Assembly (NCBI GenBank): GCA_003255745.1
Contig: QKYL01000006.1
Span: forward strand, 1-61,821
DNA: 61,821 nucleotides
Reading direction: 5' to 3'
From: Paracoccus saliphilus
GTDB taxonomy: Bacteria; Pseudomonadota; Alphaproteobacteria; Rhodobacterales; Rhodobacteraceae
Shown here: in pieces, positions 47,702 to 57,625 of the stretch
How the letters are laid out: each line of letters opens with the position of its first letter
Position numbering within the stretch: the stretch's first letter is position 1
Notes under the pieces: model-generated
What the model saw: only the letters and a program-made list of their open reading frames with translations
What the model was told of the DNA's origin: nothing
Database searches by the model: none
Program-made: the position numbers and the translations under genes

Positions 47702-50131
47702 ATGAACCGGAAACTTGTGGTGATCGGCGCGGGCATGGCCTCGGGCCGGATGCTGGAGCATCTGTTCGAGGCGGCCCCCGGCCAGTGGGACGTGACCCTG
47801 TTCAACGCGGAACCGCGCGGCAACTACAACCGGCTGATGCTGTCGCCGGTGCTGTCGGGCGACAAGACCTATGACCAGATCGTGACGCATGACGACGCCT
47901 GGTACGCAGCCCACGGCGTCACCTGCCGGTTTGGCGAAAGCGTGACCGCGATCGACCGGGATGCGCAGGTGGTTCACGGCGCGAACGGGCCGGTGCCCTA
48001 TGACGCGTTGGTCATCGCGACCGGCTCGGCGCCCTTCATCATCCCGGTGCCGGGAAAGGACCTGCCTGGCGTCTGCACCTATCGCGACCTTGAGGACACC
48101 AATGCGATGATCGAGGCCAGCCGCCCTGGCGCCAAGGCTGTTGTCATCGGTGGGGGGCTACTGGGATTGGAGGCCGCCGCCGGCATGGCCGCGCGCGGGG
48201 CCGACGTGACGGTGATCCACCTGATGGGTCACCTGATGGAACGCCAGCTGGACCCGGCCGCAGGCTATCTTCTGCAAAAGGATCTGGAGGCGCGCGGCAT
48301 CCGCGTCCATTGCCAAGGCGTCACCAAGGCGATCCTGGGCACCGACCGCGTCGAGGCGGTCCTGCTGGAGGATGGGACCGTCTATCCCGCCGATCTGGTC
48401 TGCATGGCCGTGGGTATTCGCCCCGAAACGCGGTTGGCCAATGACGCGGGGCTGGAGGTGGCGCGCGGCATCACCGTCGACGACCAGATGCAAACCAGCG
48501 ACCCGGCGATCCTTGCGCTTGGCGAATGCGTCGAACATGACGGACAGTTGTTCGGTCTGGTGGCGCCGCTTTACGATCAGGCGCGCGTTCTGGCCGCAAC
48601 GCTGGCGGGGCAAGAGGCCGTATTCCGGCCCGTGCAGACCGCGACCAAGCTGAAGGTCACCGGCTGCGATCTGTTCAGCGCGGGGGATTTCACGGATGCG
48701 CCGGGGCGCGAGGACATCGTGTTTCGCGATCCGGGTCGCGGCATCTACAAGCGGCTGGTGCTGGAAGGAGACCGTCTGGTCGGTGCCGTCATGTATGGCG
48801 ACACCGCCGACGGCGCCTGGTTTTTCGACAAGATCCGCAAGGGCGCCGACATCACGCCCGACCGCGACACATTGATCTTCGGTCCCGCCTTTGCCGGAGG
48901 TGCCCAAGCGGACCCTCTGGCAGCCGTTGCAGCCTTGCCGCCTGAGGCGGAAATCTGTGGCTGCAACGGCGTCTGCAAAGGACAGATCACCGCCGCCATC
49001 ACCGGCGGTGCGACAACACTGGACGCCGTGCGCGGTCTGACCAAGGCCAGCGCCAGTTGCGGCACCTGCACCGGGCTGGTCGAACAGGTCATGGCGCTGA
49101 CCTTGGGCGATGGCTTCGCGGCCAACGCCAACCCGCCGATGTGCAAATGCACCGATCATACGCATGAGGATGTGCGCCGCCTGATCAAGTCGATGGGGCT
49201 GAAATCCATCCCGGCGGTGATGCAGGATCTGGGCTGGCGCACGGTCGGCGGTTGCGCCTCCTGCCGCCCGGCGCTGAACTATTACCTGATCGCGGATTGG
49301 CCGGCGGAATACCGTGACGACCGGCAGAGCCGTTTCGTCAACGAACGAAACCACGCCAACATCCAGAAGGATGGCACCTATTCAGTCGTCCCGCGGATGT
49401 GGGGTGGCGTCACCTCCGCCGCCGAACTGCGAGCCATCGCGGACGCAGCCGACCGTTACGCCGTGCCGATGATCAAGGTTACCGGCGGCCAGCGCATCGA
49501 CCTGCTGGGCGTCAGGAAAGAGGATCTGCCCGCGATCTGGGCCGATTTCAACGATGCCGGGATGGTGTCGGGGCACGCCTATGCCAAGGGCCTGCGCACC
49601 GTGAAGACCTGCGTGGGCGAACAGTTCTGCCGTTTCGGTACCCAGGATTCGACGGGCCTGGGAATCCGGCTGGAAAAGCTGTTGTGGGGGTCGTGGACGC
49701 CCGCCAAGGTCAAGCTGGGCGTGTCCGGCTGTCCGCGCAACTGCGCCGAGGCGACCTGCAAGGATATCGGCATCGTCTGCGTGGACAGCGGGTTCCAGAT
49801 CAGCGTGGCGGGCGCCGCCGGCATGGACGTGCGCGAGACGGTGCCGCTGCTGACGGTGCCCGATGCGGACGCGGTCTGTGATGTGGTTGCTGCCTTTGTC
49901 CAGCTGTACCGAGAGAACGCCCGCTATCTGCACCGGATCTACAAATGGGTGGACAAGGTGGGCCTAGACTGGTGCCGAGATCAGGTGGCTGACCCGGCAA
50001 TCCGCGGCGCGCTGGTGGCGCGCTTTGCCGAAAGCCAGTCGATCTATCAGACTGACCCGTGGGCGGATCACGCTGCCCGTCCCGCCGAATGGGCCCCCGT
50101 GGCCGACCTGACCTTGAGGGCCGCAGAATGA
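47702..50131 (+). CDS. nirB: Assimilatory nitrite reductase large subunit
   Basis: The 809-residue enzyme reduces nitrite to ammonium using NAD(P)H, FAD, [Fe-S] and sirohaem. The N-terminus is a FAD/NAD oxidoreductase (VVIGAGMASGRMLEHLF, VVIGGGLLGLEAAAGMA). The BFD-type [2Fe-2S] region includes CGCNGVCKGQ and ASCGTCTGLV. The sirohaem/[4Fe-4S] cysteines are at 637 and 643 (TCVGEQFCRF) and 677 and 681 (GCPRNCAEATC). ATG 47702 follows GGAG; a GTG at 47693 is possible. It overlaps nirD by four bases. Confidence 0.94.
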   Translation: MNRKLVVIGAGMASGRMLEHLFEAAPGQWDVTLFNAEPRGNYNRLMLSPVLSGDKTYDQIVTHDDAWYAAHGVTCRFGESVTAIDRDAQVVHGANGPVPYDALVIATGSAPFIIPVPGKDLPGVCTYRDLEDTNAMIEASRPGAKAVVIGGGLLGLEAAAGMAARGADVTVIHLMGHLMERQLDPAAGYLLQKDLEARGIRVHCQGVTKAILGTDRVEAVLLEDGTVYPADLVCMAVGIRPETRLANDAGLEVARGITVDDQMQTSDPAILALGECVEHDGQLFGLVAPLYDQARVLAATLAGQEAVFRPVQTATKLKVTGCDLFSAGDFTDAPGREDIVFRDPGRGIYKRLVLEGDRLVGAVMYGDTADGAWFFDKIRKGADITPDRDTLIFGPAFAGGAQADPLAAVAALPPEAEICGCNGVCKGQITAAITGGATTLDAVRGLTKASASCGTCTGLVEQVMALTLGDGFAANANPPMCKCTDHTHEDVRRLIKSMGLKSIPAVMQDLGWRTVGGCASCRPALNYYLIADWPAEYRDDRQSRFVNERNHANIQKDGTYSVVPRMWGGVTSAAELRAIADAADRYAVPMIKVTGGQRIDLLGVRKEDLPAIWADFNDAGMVSGHAYAKGLRTVKTCVGEQFCRFGTQDSTGLGIRLEKLLWGSWTPAKVKLGVSGCPRNCAEATCKDIGIVCVDSGFQISVAGAAGMDVRETVPLLTVPDADAVCDVVAAFVQLYRENARYLHRIYKWVDKVGLDWCRDQVADPAIRGALVARFAESQSIYQTDPWADHAARPAEWAPVADLTLRAAE

Positions 50132-50460
50132 GCATGATCGACATCGCTGCGCTGGACGACATCCCCCGTCAGGGCGCCCGCGTGGTGCGGACGCCGCTGG
50201 GCTGCGTTGCGGTTTTTCGCACCGCCGATGACCACGTCTTTGCGCTGGACGACCGCTGCCCGCACAAGGGCGGGCCGCTGTCCGAGGGGATCGTCCACGG
50301 CGCTCAGGTCACCTGCCCGCTGCATGGTTGGGTCTTCGACATGGCCACCGGATCGGCACAGGGGGCCGATGACGGCCGCGTGGTCACCTATGCCGTACGC
50401 AGCGAAAACGGCCGGGTGCTGCTGGACGCCGCCGCCCTGTCCGGGCGCAGGGCGGCATGA
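50128..50460 (+). CDS. nirD: Nitrite reductase small subunit, Rieske ferredoxin
   Basis: The 110-residue Rieske-type protein has ligands C44-x-H46 (RCPHKGGPLSEG) and C63-x2-H66 (CPLHGWVFD), so it binds a [2Fe-2S] cluster. In Paracoccus the equivalent is NasG, the ferredoxin that links the oxidoreductase to both reductases. It is coupled to nirB and nasA by four-base overlaps. Confidence 0.92.
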   Translation: MSMIDIAALDDIPRQGARVVRTPLGCVAVFRTADDHVFALDDRCPHKGGPLSEGIVHGAQVTCPLHGWVFDMATGSAQGADDGRVVTYAVRSENGRVLLDAAALSGRRAA

Positions 50461-53054
50461 CGGCGCCGGTCCGGACGACCTGCCCTTATTGCGGGGTGGG
50501 CTGCGGGGTCCTGGCGACGCCGGACGGGCAGGGCGGGCTGCGGATCGCGGGCGACCCCGATCACCCTGCCAACCGTGGTCGTCTGTGCGTCAAGGGCGCC
50601 GCCCTGGGCGAGACCCTGGCCACCGCCGGTCGCCTGCTGACCCCGCGCATCAGGGGGGCCGAGGCCGGCTGGGACCAGGCGCTGGACCTGATCGCCCACC
50701 GGTTTACCGATGCCGTTGCCCGGCATGGCCCGGATTCGGTGGCGATGTATGTTTCGGGCCAGCTGCTGACCGAGGATTACTATGTCGCCAACAAGCTGAT
50801 GAAGGGTTTTGTCGGCAGCGCGAATATCGACACGAACAGCAGGCTCTGCATGGCGTCCAGCGTGGCGGGCCACAGGCGCGCCTTCGGCAGCGACACGGTG
50901 CCGGGCCTTTACGAGGATCTGGAGCTGGCCGATCTGGTGGTGCTGACCGGCTCGAACCTGGCCTGGTGCCACCCGGTCCTGCATCAGCGCCTGATGGCCG
51001 CCCGCGCCGCCCGACCCGACATGCGCATTGTCGTCATCGACCCGCGCCGGACCGCCACCTGCGAAGGCGCCGACCTGCATCTGCCGATCGCGGCGGGCGC
51101 GGATGCGCATCTGTTCAACCTGCTGCTGTGCCATCTGTTCGACACCGGCCGGATGAATGCCGATTTTCTGCCCCATGTCGCAGGGATGGACACGGCGTTG
51201 GAGGCTGCGCGGGACAGCCGTCGTGCCGCGACGGGGCTGGACCCGCAGGACCTGGCGGCCTTCCTGGACCTGTGGGCCGGGGCTGAGAAGGTGGTCACCG
51301 TCTATTCCCAGGGCATCAACCAGTCCGACAGCGGCACCGACAAGGTGAACGCGATCCTGAACTGCCATCTGGCCACTGGCCGGATCGGCCGCCCCGGCAT
51401 GGGACCGTTCAGTGTCACCGGCCAGCCCAACGCGATGGGCGGACGCGAGGTGGGCGGCCTGTCCAACATGCTGGTCTGTCATCTGGAGCTGGAGGACCCT
51501 GCCCATCGTGTCGCCGTGCAAAGCTTCTGGAACGCACCCCGGATGGCCGACCGCCCCGGCCTGAAGGCGGTGGACATGTTCCGCGCGGTCGAAGACGGCC
51601 GGATCAAGGCGCTGTGGATCATCCACACCAATCCCGCTGCGACCATGCCCGAGGCCGACCGCGTCGCCCGCGCCATCTCCGCCTGCGCCTTCGTGGCGGT
51701 CAGCGAGGCTTGGCCCGACACCGACACGGCGCGGCTGGCCGATGTGCTGCTGCCTGCCGCCGCCTGGGGCGAAAAGGATGGCACCGTCACCAATTCCGAA
51801 CGTCTGATCAGCCGCCAGCGGGCGGCGCTGCCGCCGCCGGGGCAGGCCCGCCCGGATTGGTGGGCGCTGGCCCAGGTCGCGCAGCGCATGGGGTTCCAAG
51901 GCTTTGACTGGTCAGGGCCGGCGGGGATCTTTGCCGAACATGCGGCGCTGTCCGGCGTCGCGGGCGCGGTGGGCAGCGACTTCGACATCTCGGAACTGGC
52001 GGGGGTGGATTATGACCGGATGTCGCCTGTTCACTGGCCACAGGGGTCCGCGCAGCGGGGCGGCCGGTTCTTCGGCAGCGGCCGGTTTCACACGTCCGAC
52101 GGGCGGGCGCGGATGCTGCCGGTCCGGGCGGCTTTGCCGGTGCGCGATCCGGACGGGGTTCTGCTGAACACCGGGCGCATCCGCGACCAGTGGCACAGCA
52201 TGACCCGCACGGGCCTGTCGCCCCGCCTGTCGCGGCACCTGGCCGAGCCCTATCTGGAGCTGCACCCGCAGGATGCCGATCATTACGGCTTGGGCGGCGC
52301 CGACCTGGTGCAGCTGCAGAACGGCCACGGCCGGGCCGTCCTGCGCGTGATGATCAGCGACCGGGTGGCACCGGGCCATCCCTTTGCGCCGATGCACTGG
52401 AGCGGCCAGACGGCACCCACCGGCCGCGTCGACGCGCTGGTTCCGGGGCTGACCGATCCGATCTCTGGCCAACCCGCCAGCAAGTCGGCCACCGTCCGCC
52501 TGACGCGTTATGCCGCGGCCTGGCATGGCTATCTTCTGACCGCACGGGATGTCGCACCCGGCTGCGGCTATTGGGCTAAGGCGCGGGTGGCAGGTGGCTG
52601 GCAACTGGAGCTTGCCGACAGCGTCACACCGCCGGACTGGGTCGCATGGGCCGAGGCGCTGCTTGATCTGGGCCAACCCTCGGTCCTGCTGCAGGACAGG
52701 GCGCGGGGCCGGCACCGGATGGCCTTTCACCGCGACGGCAGGCTGCAGGCGGCGCTGTTCATCGCGCCCGAACCGGTGCTGCTGTCGCGCGACCATCTGG
52801 TCGGGCTGCTGGACCACGAGGCGCCGCATGCGCTGGCGGGACGTCCCTCGGCGGACATGCCGGATCCCGGCCCGACGATCTGTGCCTGTCTGAATGTCGG
52901 GCTGAACACCATTCTGCGCGCCTTGGCCGGCGGCGGCCTGAACAGCGTCGCGGCCATCGGGCAGGCCTTGGGGGCAGGCAAAAATTGTGGATCCTGTCGG
53001 CCCGAACTGGCGGCGCTGCTGGCCCGTGCGCAAATGCCCGCAGCGGCCGAATAA
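50457..53054 (+). CDS. nasA: Assimilatory nitrate reductase catalytic subunit
   Basis: The 865-residue molybdenum enzyme reduces nitrate to nitrite in the cytoplasm. The N-terminal [4Fe-4S] motif is CPYCGVGCGV plus RLCVKG. The bis-MGD region includes Mo-ligand Cys131 in SRLCMASSVAGHRRAF. Other typical stretches are GPFSVTGQPNAMGGREVGG and WGEKDGTVTNSER. A C-terminal BFD-like [2Fe-2S] domain has Cys809, 811, 844 and 847 (CACLNVG, CGSCRPEL) and probably takes electrons from the NirD-like ferredoxin. It equals NasC of Paracoccus. It is the last gene of the unit. Confidence 0.94.
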   Translation: MTAPVRTTCPYCGVGCGVLATPDGQGGLRIAGDPDHPANRGRLCVKGAALGETLATAGRLLTPRIRGAEAGWDQALDLIAHRFTDAVARHGPDSVAMYVSGQLLTEDYYVANKLMKGFVGSANIDTNSRLCMASSVAGHRRAFGSDTVPGLYEDLELADLVVLTGSNLAWCHPVLHQRLMAARAARPDMRIVVIDPRRTATCEGADLHLPIAAGADAHLFNLLLCHLFDTGRMNADFLPHVAGMDTALEAARDSRRAATGLDPQDLAAFLDLWAGAEKVVTVYSQGINQSDSGTDKVNAILNCHLATGRIGRPGMGPFSVTGQPNAMGGREVGGLSNMLVCHLELEDPAHRVAVQSFWNAPRMADRPGLKAVDMFRAVEDGRIKALWIIHTNPAATMPEADRVARAISACAFVAVSEAWPDTDTARLADVLLPAAAWGEKDGTVTNSERLISRQRAALPPPGQARPDWWALAQVAQRMGFQGFDWSGPAGIFAEHAALSGVAGAVGSDFDISELAGVDYDRMSPVHWPQGSAQRGGRFFGSGRFHTSDGRARMLPVRAALPVRDPDGVLLNTGRIRDQWHSMTRTGLSPRLSRHLAEPYLELHPQDADHYGLGGADLVQLQNGHGRAVLRVMISDRVAPGHPFAPMHWSGQTAPTGRVDALVPGLTDPISGQPASKSATVRLTRYAAAWHGYLLTARDVAPGCGYWAKARVAGGWQLELADSVTPPDWVAWAEALLDLGQPSVLLQDRARGRHRMAFHRDGRLQAALFIAPEPVLLSRDHLVGLLDHEAPHALAGRPSADMPDPGPTICACLNVGLNTILRALAGGGLNSVAAIGQALGAGKNCGSCRPELAALLARAQMPAAAE

Positions 53055-53091
53055 CAGGGGTGGCAGCACCGATGCGTGAACAAATGCATTC

Positions 53092-53119
53092 TTGACAAAA
53101 ACCAACAGGGAATTATGCG
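53092..53119 (+). promoter_or_regulatory. Possible sigma70 promoter of the adenylation-acyltransferase gene
   Basis: TTGACA at 53092-53097 and TATGCG at 53114-53119 are spaced 16 bases. The site lies within the 101-base gap after nasA, 37 bases before the next ATG. The -10 match is weak. Confidence 0.4.
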
Positions 53120-53155
53120 GACGCATCCTTCGTTTTTATCCAAGGGCATCCCCGC

Positions 53156-55711
53156 ATGTTTTTCTCTGCCTCGGGTCTGCGCGGCTTCGGGAACAGCCCC
53201 TGCCTGATCACCCGGAACGGCGCGATCACTTATGCCGATCTGGCCGAAGCCGCCGACCGTTTTGCCAGCCGCTGGCCTGCACGACGGGGGCTGGTCGCCA
53301 TCGAGATGCTGCCGAACCCCACGACGATCGCGGCCTATCTGGGCGCGCTGCAGGCTGGTCATGCGGTCATGCCCCTGCCTGCCGGTCAGCCTGACATCGC
53401 CCGCAAGCTGGAAGGCCGCTTCCGCCCTGCGGCCAGCTGGCGCACCACGGGCGAACGCAGCAGGCTGATCTTTCACGAAAACCCTGCTCAAGTTCATGAC
53501 GACCTGGCGCTTCTGCTGTCCACCTCGGGCAGCACGGGCGAAGGGCGGGGTGTTCGCCTGTCCATTTCAGCGGTCGAGGCGAATGCCCGCAGCATCGCGG
53601 AATATCTGCGCATCGGGTCCGAAGATCGCGCGGCACTGGTCCTGCCGCTACATTATTCCTATGGGCTTTCGGTGCTGCATTCGCACCTGGCCTGCGGGGC
53701 CAGCGTCTGGCTGGACACGGGGTCCGTCGCGGCCCCGGGCTTTCTGGCAGGACTGGAGGCATCGGGGGCGACCAGCCTTGCAGGTGTGTCTCACCATTTC
53801 CGGCTGCTGGCCGGTGCCGCCGAAAACCTGCCTGCCTGCCTGTCCTGCCTGACCGTGGCAGGGGGCGCCATGCCACCGTCCGAGGTGCGGCACTGGGCCG
53901 GGATCATGGCCGCCCGTCAGGGCCGCTTCATGGTGATGTACGGCCAGACCGAGGCCACCGCCCGCATCGCCTATCTGCCCCCCGAACATGCCGCGACCTC
54001 GCCCGATGCCATCGGGCGGGCCATTCCGGGCGGCAGCCTGCTGCTGCGGGACGATGGCGGCCGGACGATCGATTGCCCCGGCGCCGAAGGTGAACTGGTC
54101 TATCGCGGCCCCAACGTGATGATGGGCTATGCTGAAACCGCCGCCGATCTGGCGCGCGGTCCTGAACTGGCCCAACTCGCCACTGGCGATCTGGCCCGCC
54201 TTGGGCCGGACGGCTTCTATCGGATCACCGGCCGGCTGTCGCGCATGTCCAAGATCGCGGGCCTGCGCATCGGCCATGACGCGCTGGAACGGGCCTTGGC
54301 GGATGCGGGGCATCATGTCGCCGTCTGGGGCAATGACGACACGATCTGGATCGCGGCGCCCCAACCCTCGGACGCGCTGGCGGCAATGGCCGCGCGGCTG
54401 GCGGGCGTTGGGGCGCAGCATGTGGTGACGGTGCCCTGCAGGGAATTTCCGCGCCATCCCAACAGCAAGGTCGACTATCCGGCGCTGCGGCGCCTGGCCC
54501 GGCCACCGGCCCGCAGTGCCGACCTGATCCAGGTCTTCGGCCGCACCTTCGGCCGCCCGGTCCAGCCGACCGACAGCTTTGCCAGCCTTGGTGGCGATTC
54601 GCTGCAGCATGTCGAGCTGTCGCTGATGATCGACCAGCGCCTTGGCGGGCTGCCCGCCGGGTGGGAGCAGATGCCCGTTGCGCAGCTGATGCGCGCGCCG
54701 GGGGCGGGCAAAAGCCGCATTCCGATGGATGTGCTTGCGCGGGGGCTGGCGATCCTGGCGGTGGTGACCGCGCATCAGACCAACTGGCCTGTCTATGGCG
54801 GAGCGGCGGCCATGATGATCCTGCTGGGAATGAGCGTTGCGCAGCATCGCAGGCATGCCTTGGTCCAAGGGGATGCCCTGGGCTTCCTGCGCCCCGCCCT
54901 GCGGGTCCTGCTGCCCTATTTCCTTGTCCTCGCGGGTTATGCGCTGGCCTGGCAGCAGGTGCCCTGGGTCTCGGTCGCGCTGATGGGCAACCTGGCCCTG
55001 ACCGCCCCCGAGACACATCTGATGCTGCCCTATCTTTATTGGTTCGTCGAAGCCTACATGCAGATCAGCCTGTTGGTCCTTCTCATGTTCTGGCCAGGGC
55101 GAATGCGACAATGGCTTGTGTCGTCACCCTTCGGAATGGGGCTGGTGATGTTGGCGCTGGCCATGCTGATGCGCGTGACCCTGCCCGAATTCTGGCCGCT
55201 GCCCTCGGGGCGGTCGCAGTTCTCGGTGCCGTGGGTCTTCTACCTGTTCGCCTTCGGCTGGTGCATTGCCGTCGCCACCACCCGCAGCCAGCGGGCGCTG
55301 GTGCTGCTGGCCGCCGCGCTTGCCATGCCGCTGGTTGCTTTCCTGGGGGGCAACTGGTTTGGCGGCTGGATCAAGTACATGAGCCTTCTGGCCCTGATCG
55401 TCGTTCTGCTGCATGTCCGGACGGTTTCCATGCCCCGGCCGCTGGTGCGCGGCTTCATGCACCTGGCTCAGGCGGCCTTTCCGATCTACCTGCTGCACCG
55501 GTTGGTCCCCGAGGTGCTGATGCCCATGCTGGACCTGTCGCTGTCGCGGCCCGTGACGGATGGGATGGCTGTTTTGGGCGGAATCGCCTTGGGTGTCTTG
55601 GCCGGGCGTGGCTTGTCCTGGCTGTCGCAGCTGACGGTCGGCCGGGTCAGCCGGACCCGCCTGCCCGACGCGGCCGAACCAGACCGGGCGGGGGCGCTGA
55701 AGGCGGCCTGA
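53156..55711 (+). CDS. Adenylation domain, carrier domain and acyltransferase-3 membrane domain fusion
   Basis: The 851-residue protein has three parts. Residues 1-445 are an ANL adenylation domain: LLLSTSGSTGEGRG (about 117-130), MYGQTEATARIAYL, GDLARLGPDGFYRITGR and the catalytic Lys438 in NSKVDYPAL. Residues 455-515 are a carrier domain with phosphopantetheine Ser482 in SFASLGGDSLQHVEL. From about 525 come some ten hydrophobic segments of the acyltransferase-3 type, beginning with the R-x10-H motif ARGLAILAVVTAHQTNW. It could activate an acid or amino acid, tether it and move it to an envelope acceptor. No condensation or thioesterase domain is present. Substrate unknown. Confidence 0.85.
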   Translation: MFFSASGLRGFGNSPCLITRNGAITYADLAEAADRFASRWPARRGLVAIEMLPNPTTIAAYLGALQAGHAVMPLPAGQPDIARKLEGRFRPAASWRTTGERSRLIFHENPAQVHDDLALLLSTSGSTGEGRGVRLSISAVEANARSIAEYLRIGSEDRAALVLPLHYSYGLSVLHSHLACGASVWLDTGSVAAPGFLAGLEASGATSLAGVSHHFRLLAGAAENLPACLSCLTVAGGAMPPSEVRHWAGIMAARQGRFMVMYGQTEATARIAYLPPEHAATSPDAIGRAIPGGSLLLRDDGGRTIDCPGAEGELVYRGPNVMMGYAETAADLARGPELAQLATGDLARLGPDGFYRITGRLSRMSKIAGLRIGHDALERALADAGHHVAVWGNDDTIWIAAPQPSDALAAMAARLAGVGAQHVVTVPCREFPRHPNSKVDYPALRRLARPPARSADLIQVFGRTFGRPVQPTDSFASLGGDSLQHVELSLMIDQRLGGLPAGWEQMPVAQLMRAPGAGKSRIPMDVLARGLAILAVVTAHQTNWPVYGGAAAMMILLGMSVAQHRRHALVQGDALGFLRPALRVLLPYFLVLAGYALAWQQVPWVSVALMGNLALTAPETHLMLPYLYWFVEAYMQISLLVLLMFWPGRMRQWLVSSPFGMGLVMLALAMLMRVTLPEFWPLPSGRSQFSVPWVFYLFAFGWCIAVATTRSQRALVLLAAALAMPLVAFLGGNWFGGWIKYMSLLALIVVLLHVRTVSMPRPLVRGFMHLAQAAFPIYLLHRLVPEVLMPMLDLSLSRPVTDGMAVLGGIALGVLAGRGLSWLSQLTVGRVSRTRLPDAAEPDRAGALKAA

Positions 55712-55937
55712 ACGTCCACTTTTGCAGGGCGTGTTGCCCGGGTGATGCGGCTTCGCGGACCGGCGCCTTTCTGGGCGTCCAGACCCGCGCGGCAGTCGCC
55801 GCACGGGTAACAAGACCGCCACCCGCGGAAAGGTTTTTGCCTTTCACAGACGCCGGATGCGACGCAACATGGCCTGTCCGCACATGAACCCCAATTACGG
55901 GCAGGCCGCCCGCAACCGCTATCTGGAAGGCAAGCAT

Positions 55938-57389
55938 ATGACATTCCTCGGGATCGATCTGGGAACCTCGGGCATTCGCCTCCTGTTGGTGGACGCGGAT
56001 GGTCGCCCCCTGGCAGCGACCGAGCGGCATTACGATGTTCATCGTCCCCATCCCGGCTGGTCGGAACAGAACCCCGCCGACTGGATCGCTGCACTGGATG
56101 CGGCGGTGGAGGACCTGCGTCGAGCCTGCCCGCAGTTCTCGGCGCTGCGTGGCATCGGCGTGTCCGGCCAGATGCACGGGGCGACGCTGCTGGACAAGGC
56201 AGGCGATGTTCTGCGCCCTTGCATTTTGTGGAACGACACGCGGTCCCATGCCCAGGCCGTCCGGCTGGACAGTATCGATCAGGTCCGCGCGCTGTCCGGC
56301 AACATCGTCTTTTCGGGCTTTACCGCCCCCAAGCTGGAATGGCTGCGCGAACACGAACCAGGCATCCATGCCAGGATTGCCAAGGTGCTGCTGCCGGCGG
56401 GATACCTGAACCTCTACCTGACGGGGGAACATGTGGCGGACATGTCCGACAGCTCCGGGACGTCGTGGCTGGATGTGGGGCGGCGGCAATGGTCCGACAC
56501 CTTGCTGGCGGCAGGGCACATGCGCCGGGACCAGATGCCCGACCTGGTCGAGGGTTCGGCCGAGGCGGGCCGGCTGCGCCCGGATCTGCTGCGGCGTTGG
56601 GGCCTGACGGGCCCCGTCTCGGTGGCGGGCGGCGCGGGGGACAACGCCGCCGCAGCCTGCGGGATCGGCGCGCTGGAAGAAGGGCAGGGTTTCGTATCGC
56701 TTGGAACCTCAGGGGTGCTGCTGGCTGCGCGCGACGGCTACCGGCCCGCGCCAGAGACGGCCTTGCATACTTTCTGCCATGCCGTCCCCGGCCGATGGTA
56801 CCAGATGGGGGTGATGCTGTCGGCCACCGACAGCCTGAACTGGCTGGCGCGCATCACCGATAAAAAGCCCGCGGCGCTGACGGCGCCCTTGGGCGAGGCG
56901 CTGCAAGCCCCGTCCCGCGTCCGCTTCCTGCCCTACCTGTCGGGCGAGCGGACCCCTCACAATGATGCCGAGATCCGCGGCAGCTTCACAGGGTTGGGGG
57001 CTGCGACCTCTCGCGACGATCTGACCCGGGCGGTCCTGGAGGGCGTGGCATTCGGCCTGCGCGACAGCTTTGAGGCTTTGCAGGCCACCGGCGCCCGCGT
57101 CGACCAGCTAAGCGCGATCGGCGGCGGCACGGCCTCGCGTTATTGGCTGCGCCTGATCGCGACGGTTCTGGGCATACCCCTGACGCTGCCGGCCGGAGGA
57201 GAGTTTGGGGCCTGCTTGGGGGCCGCACGCCTGGCGATGATCGCCGCGACCGGGGGACGGCCGGAAAGCATCATGATCGCCCCCGGCTTCAGCGAGACAA
57301 TCGAACCGGAGGCTTCCTTCAAAGCCGCATTCGACGCCAGCTATCGTGACTATCGTGCATCCTATCCGGCAATCCGGGCGATCCAGTAG
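55938..57389 (+). CDS. xylB: Xylulokinase
   Basis: The 483-residue FGGY-family kinase phosphorylates D-xylulose to xylulose 5-phosphate. It shows the ATP and sugar motifs FLGIDLGTSGIRLLLVD, GVSGQMHGATLLD, LWNDTRSHAQA, MSDSSGTSWLDV and QGFVSLGTSGVLL. The ATG at 55938 (MTFLGIDLG) follows GGAAGG. An in-frame lead from 55857 lacks family similarity. No xylose isomerase or sugar transporter is next to it; a pentitol dehydrogenase elsewhere could supply xylulose. The 226 bases upstream hold no gene I can support. Confidence 0.92.
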   Translation: MTFLGIDLGTSGIRLLLVDADGRPLAATERHYDVHRPHPGWSEQNPADWIAALDAAVEDLRRACPQFSALRGIGVSGQMHGATLLDKAGDVLRPCILWNDTRSHAQAVRLDSIDQVRALSGNIVFSGFTAPKLEWLREHEPGIHARIAKVLLPAGYLNLYLTGEHVADMSDSSGTSWLDVGRRQWSDTLLAAGHMRRDQMPDLVEGSAEAGRLRPDLLRRWGLTGPVSVAGGAGDNAAAACGIGALEEGQGFVSLGTSGVLLAARDGYRPAPETALHTFCHAVPGRWYQMGVMLSATDSLNWLARITDKKPAALTAPLGEALQAPSRVRFLPYLSGERTPHNDAEIRGSFTGLGAATSRDDLTRAVLEGVAFGLRDSFEALQATGARVDQLSAIGGGTASRYWLRLIATVLGIPLTLPAGGEFGACLGAARLAMIAATGGRPESIMIAPGFSETIEPEASFKAAFDASYRDYRASYPAIRAIQ

Positions 57390-57625
57390 GCCCAAGCGAT
57401 GGCGTGGCGTCATTTTTTAGCGGCGGTACGATGCGTGAAGGCCGACGTCCAATACACCCGCCTTGATTTGCGGGGCAGATTGCTTCCCGATTTAGTCCGA
57501 CCTGATTAAGAGCTTCAGAGGTGGCCTGAACGTTACTGACATCGGCGGCCCCCCCCCCGACAGAAGTGGCCGCGGGAATTTGGACCAGTCGCCAAAGTTT
57601 TGCGCTTGACGAAAGACTGATCCGC

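Noticed and set aside
55857..55937. An upstream start for xylulokinase or the tail of another sugar gene
   Set aside because: The in-frame residues show no kinase similarity, and the ATG at 55938 with GGAAGG gives the normal N-terminus. I could not match the lead residues to any known C-terminus.
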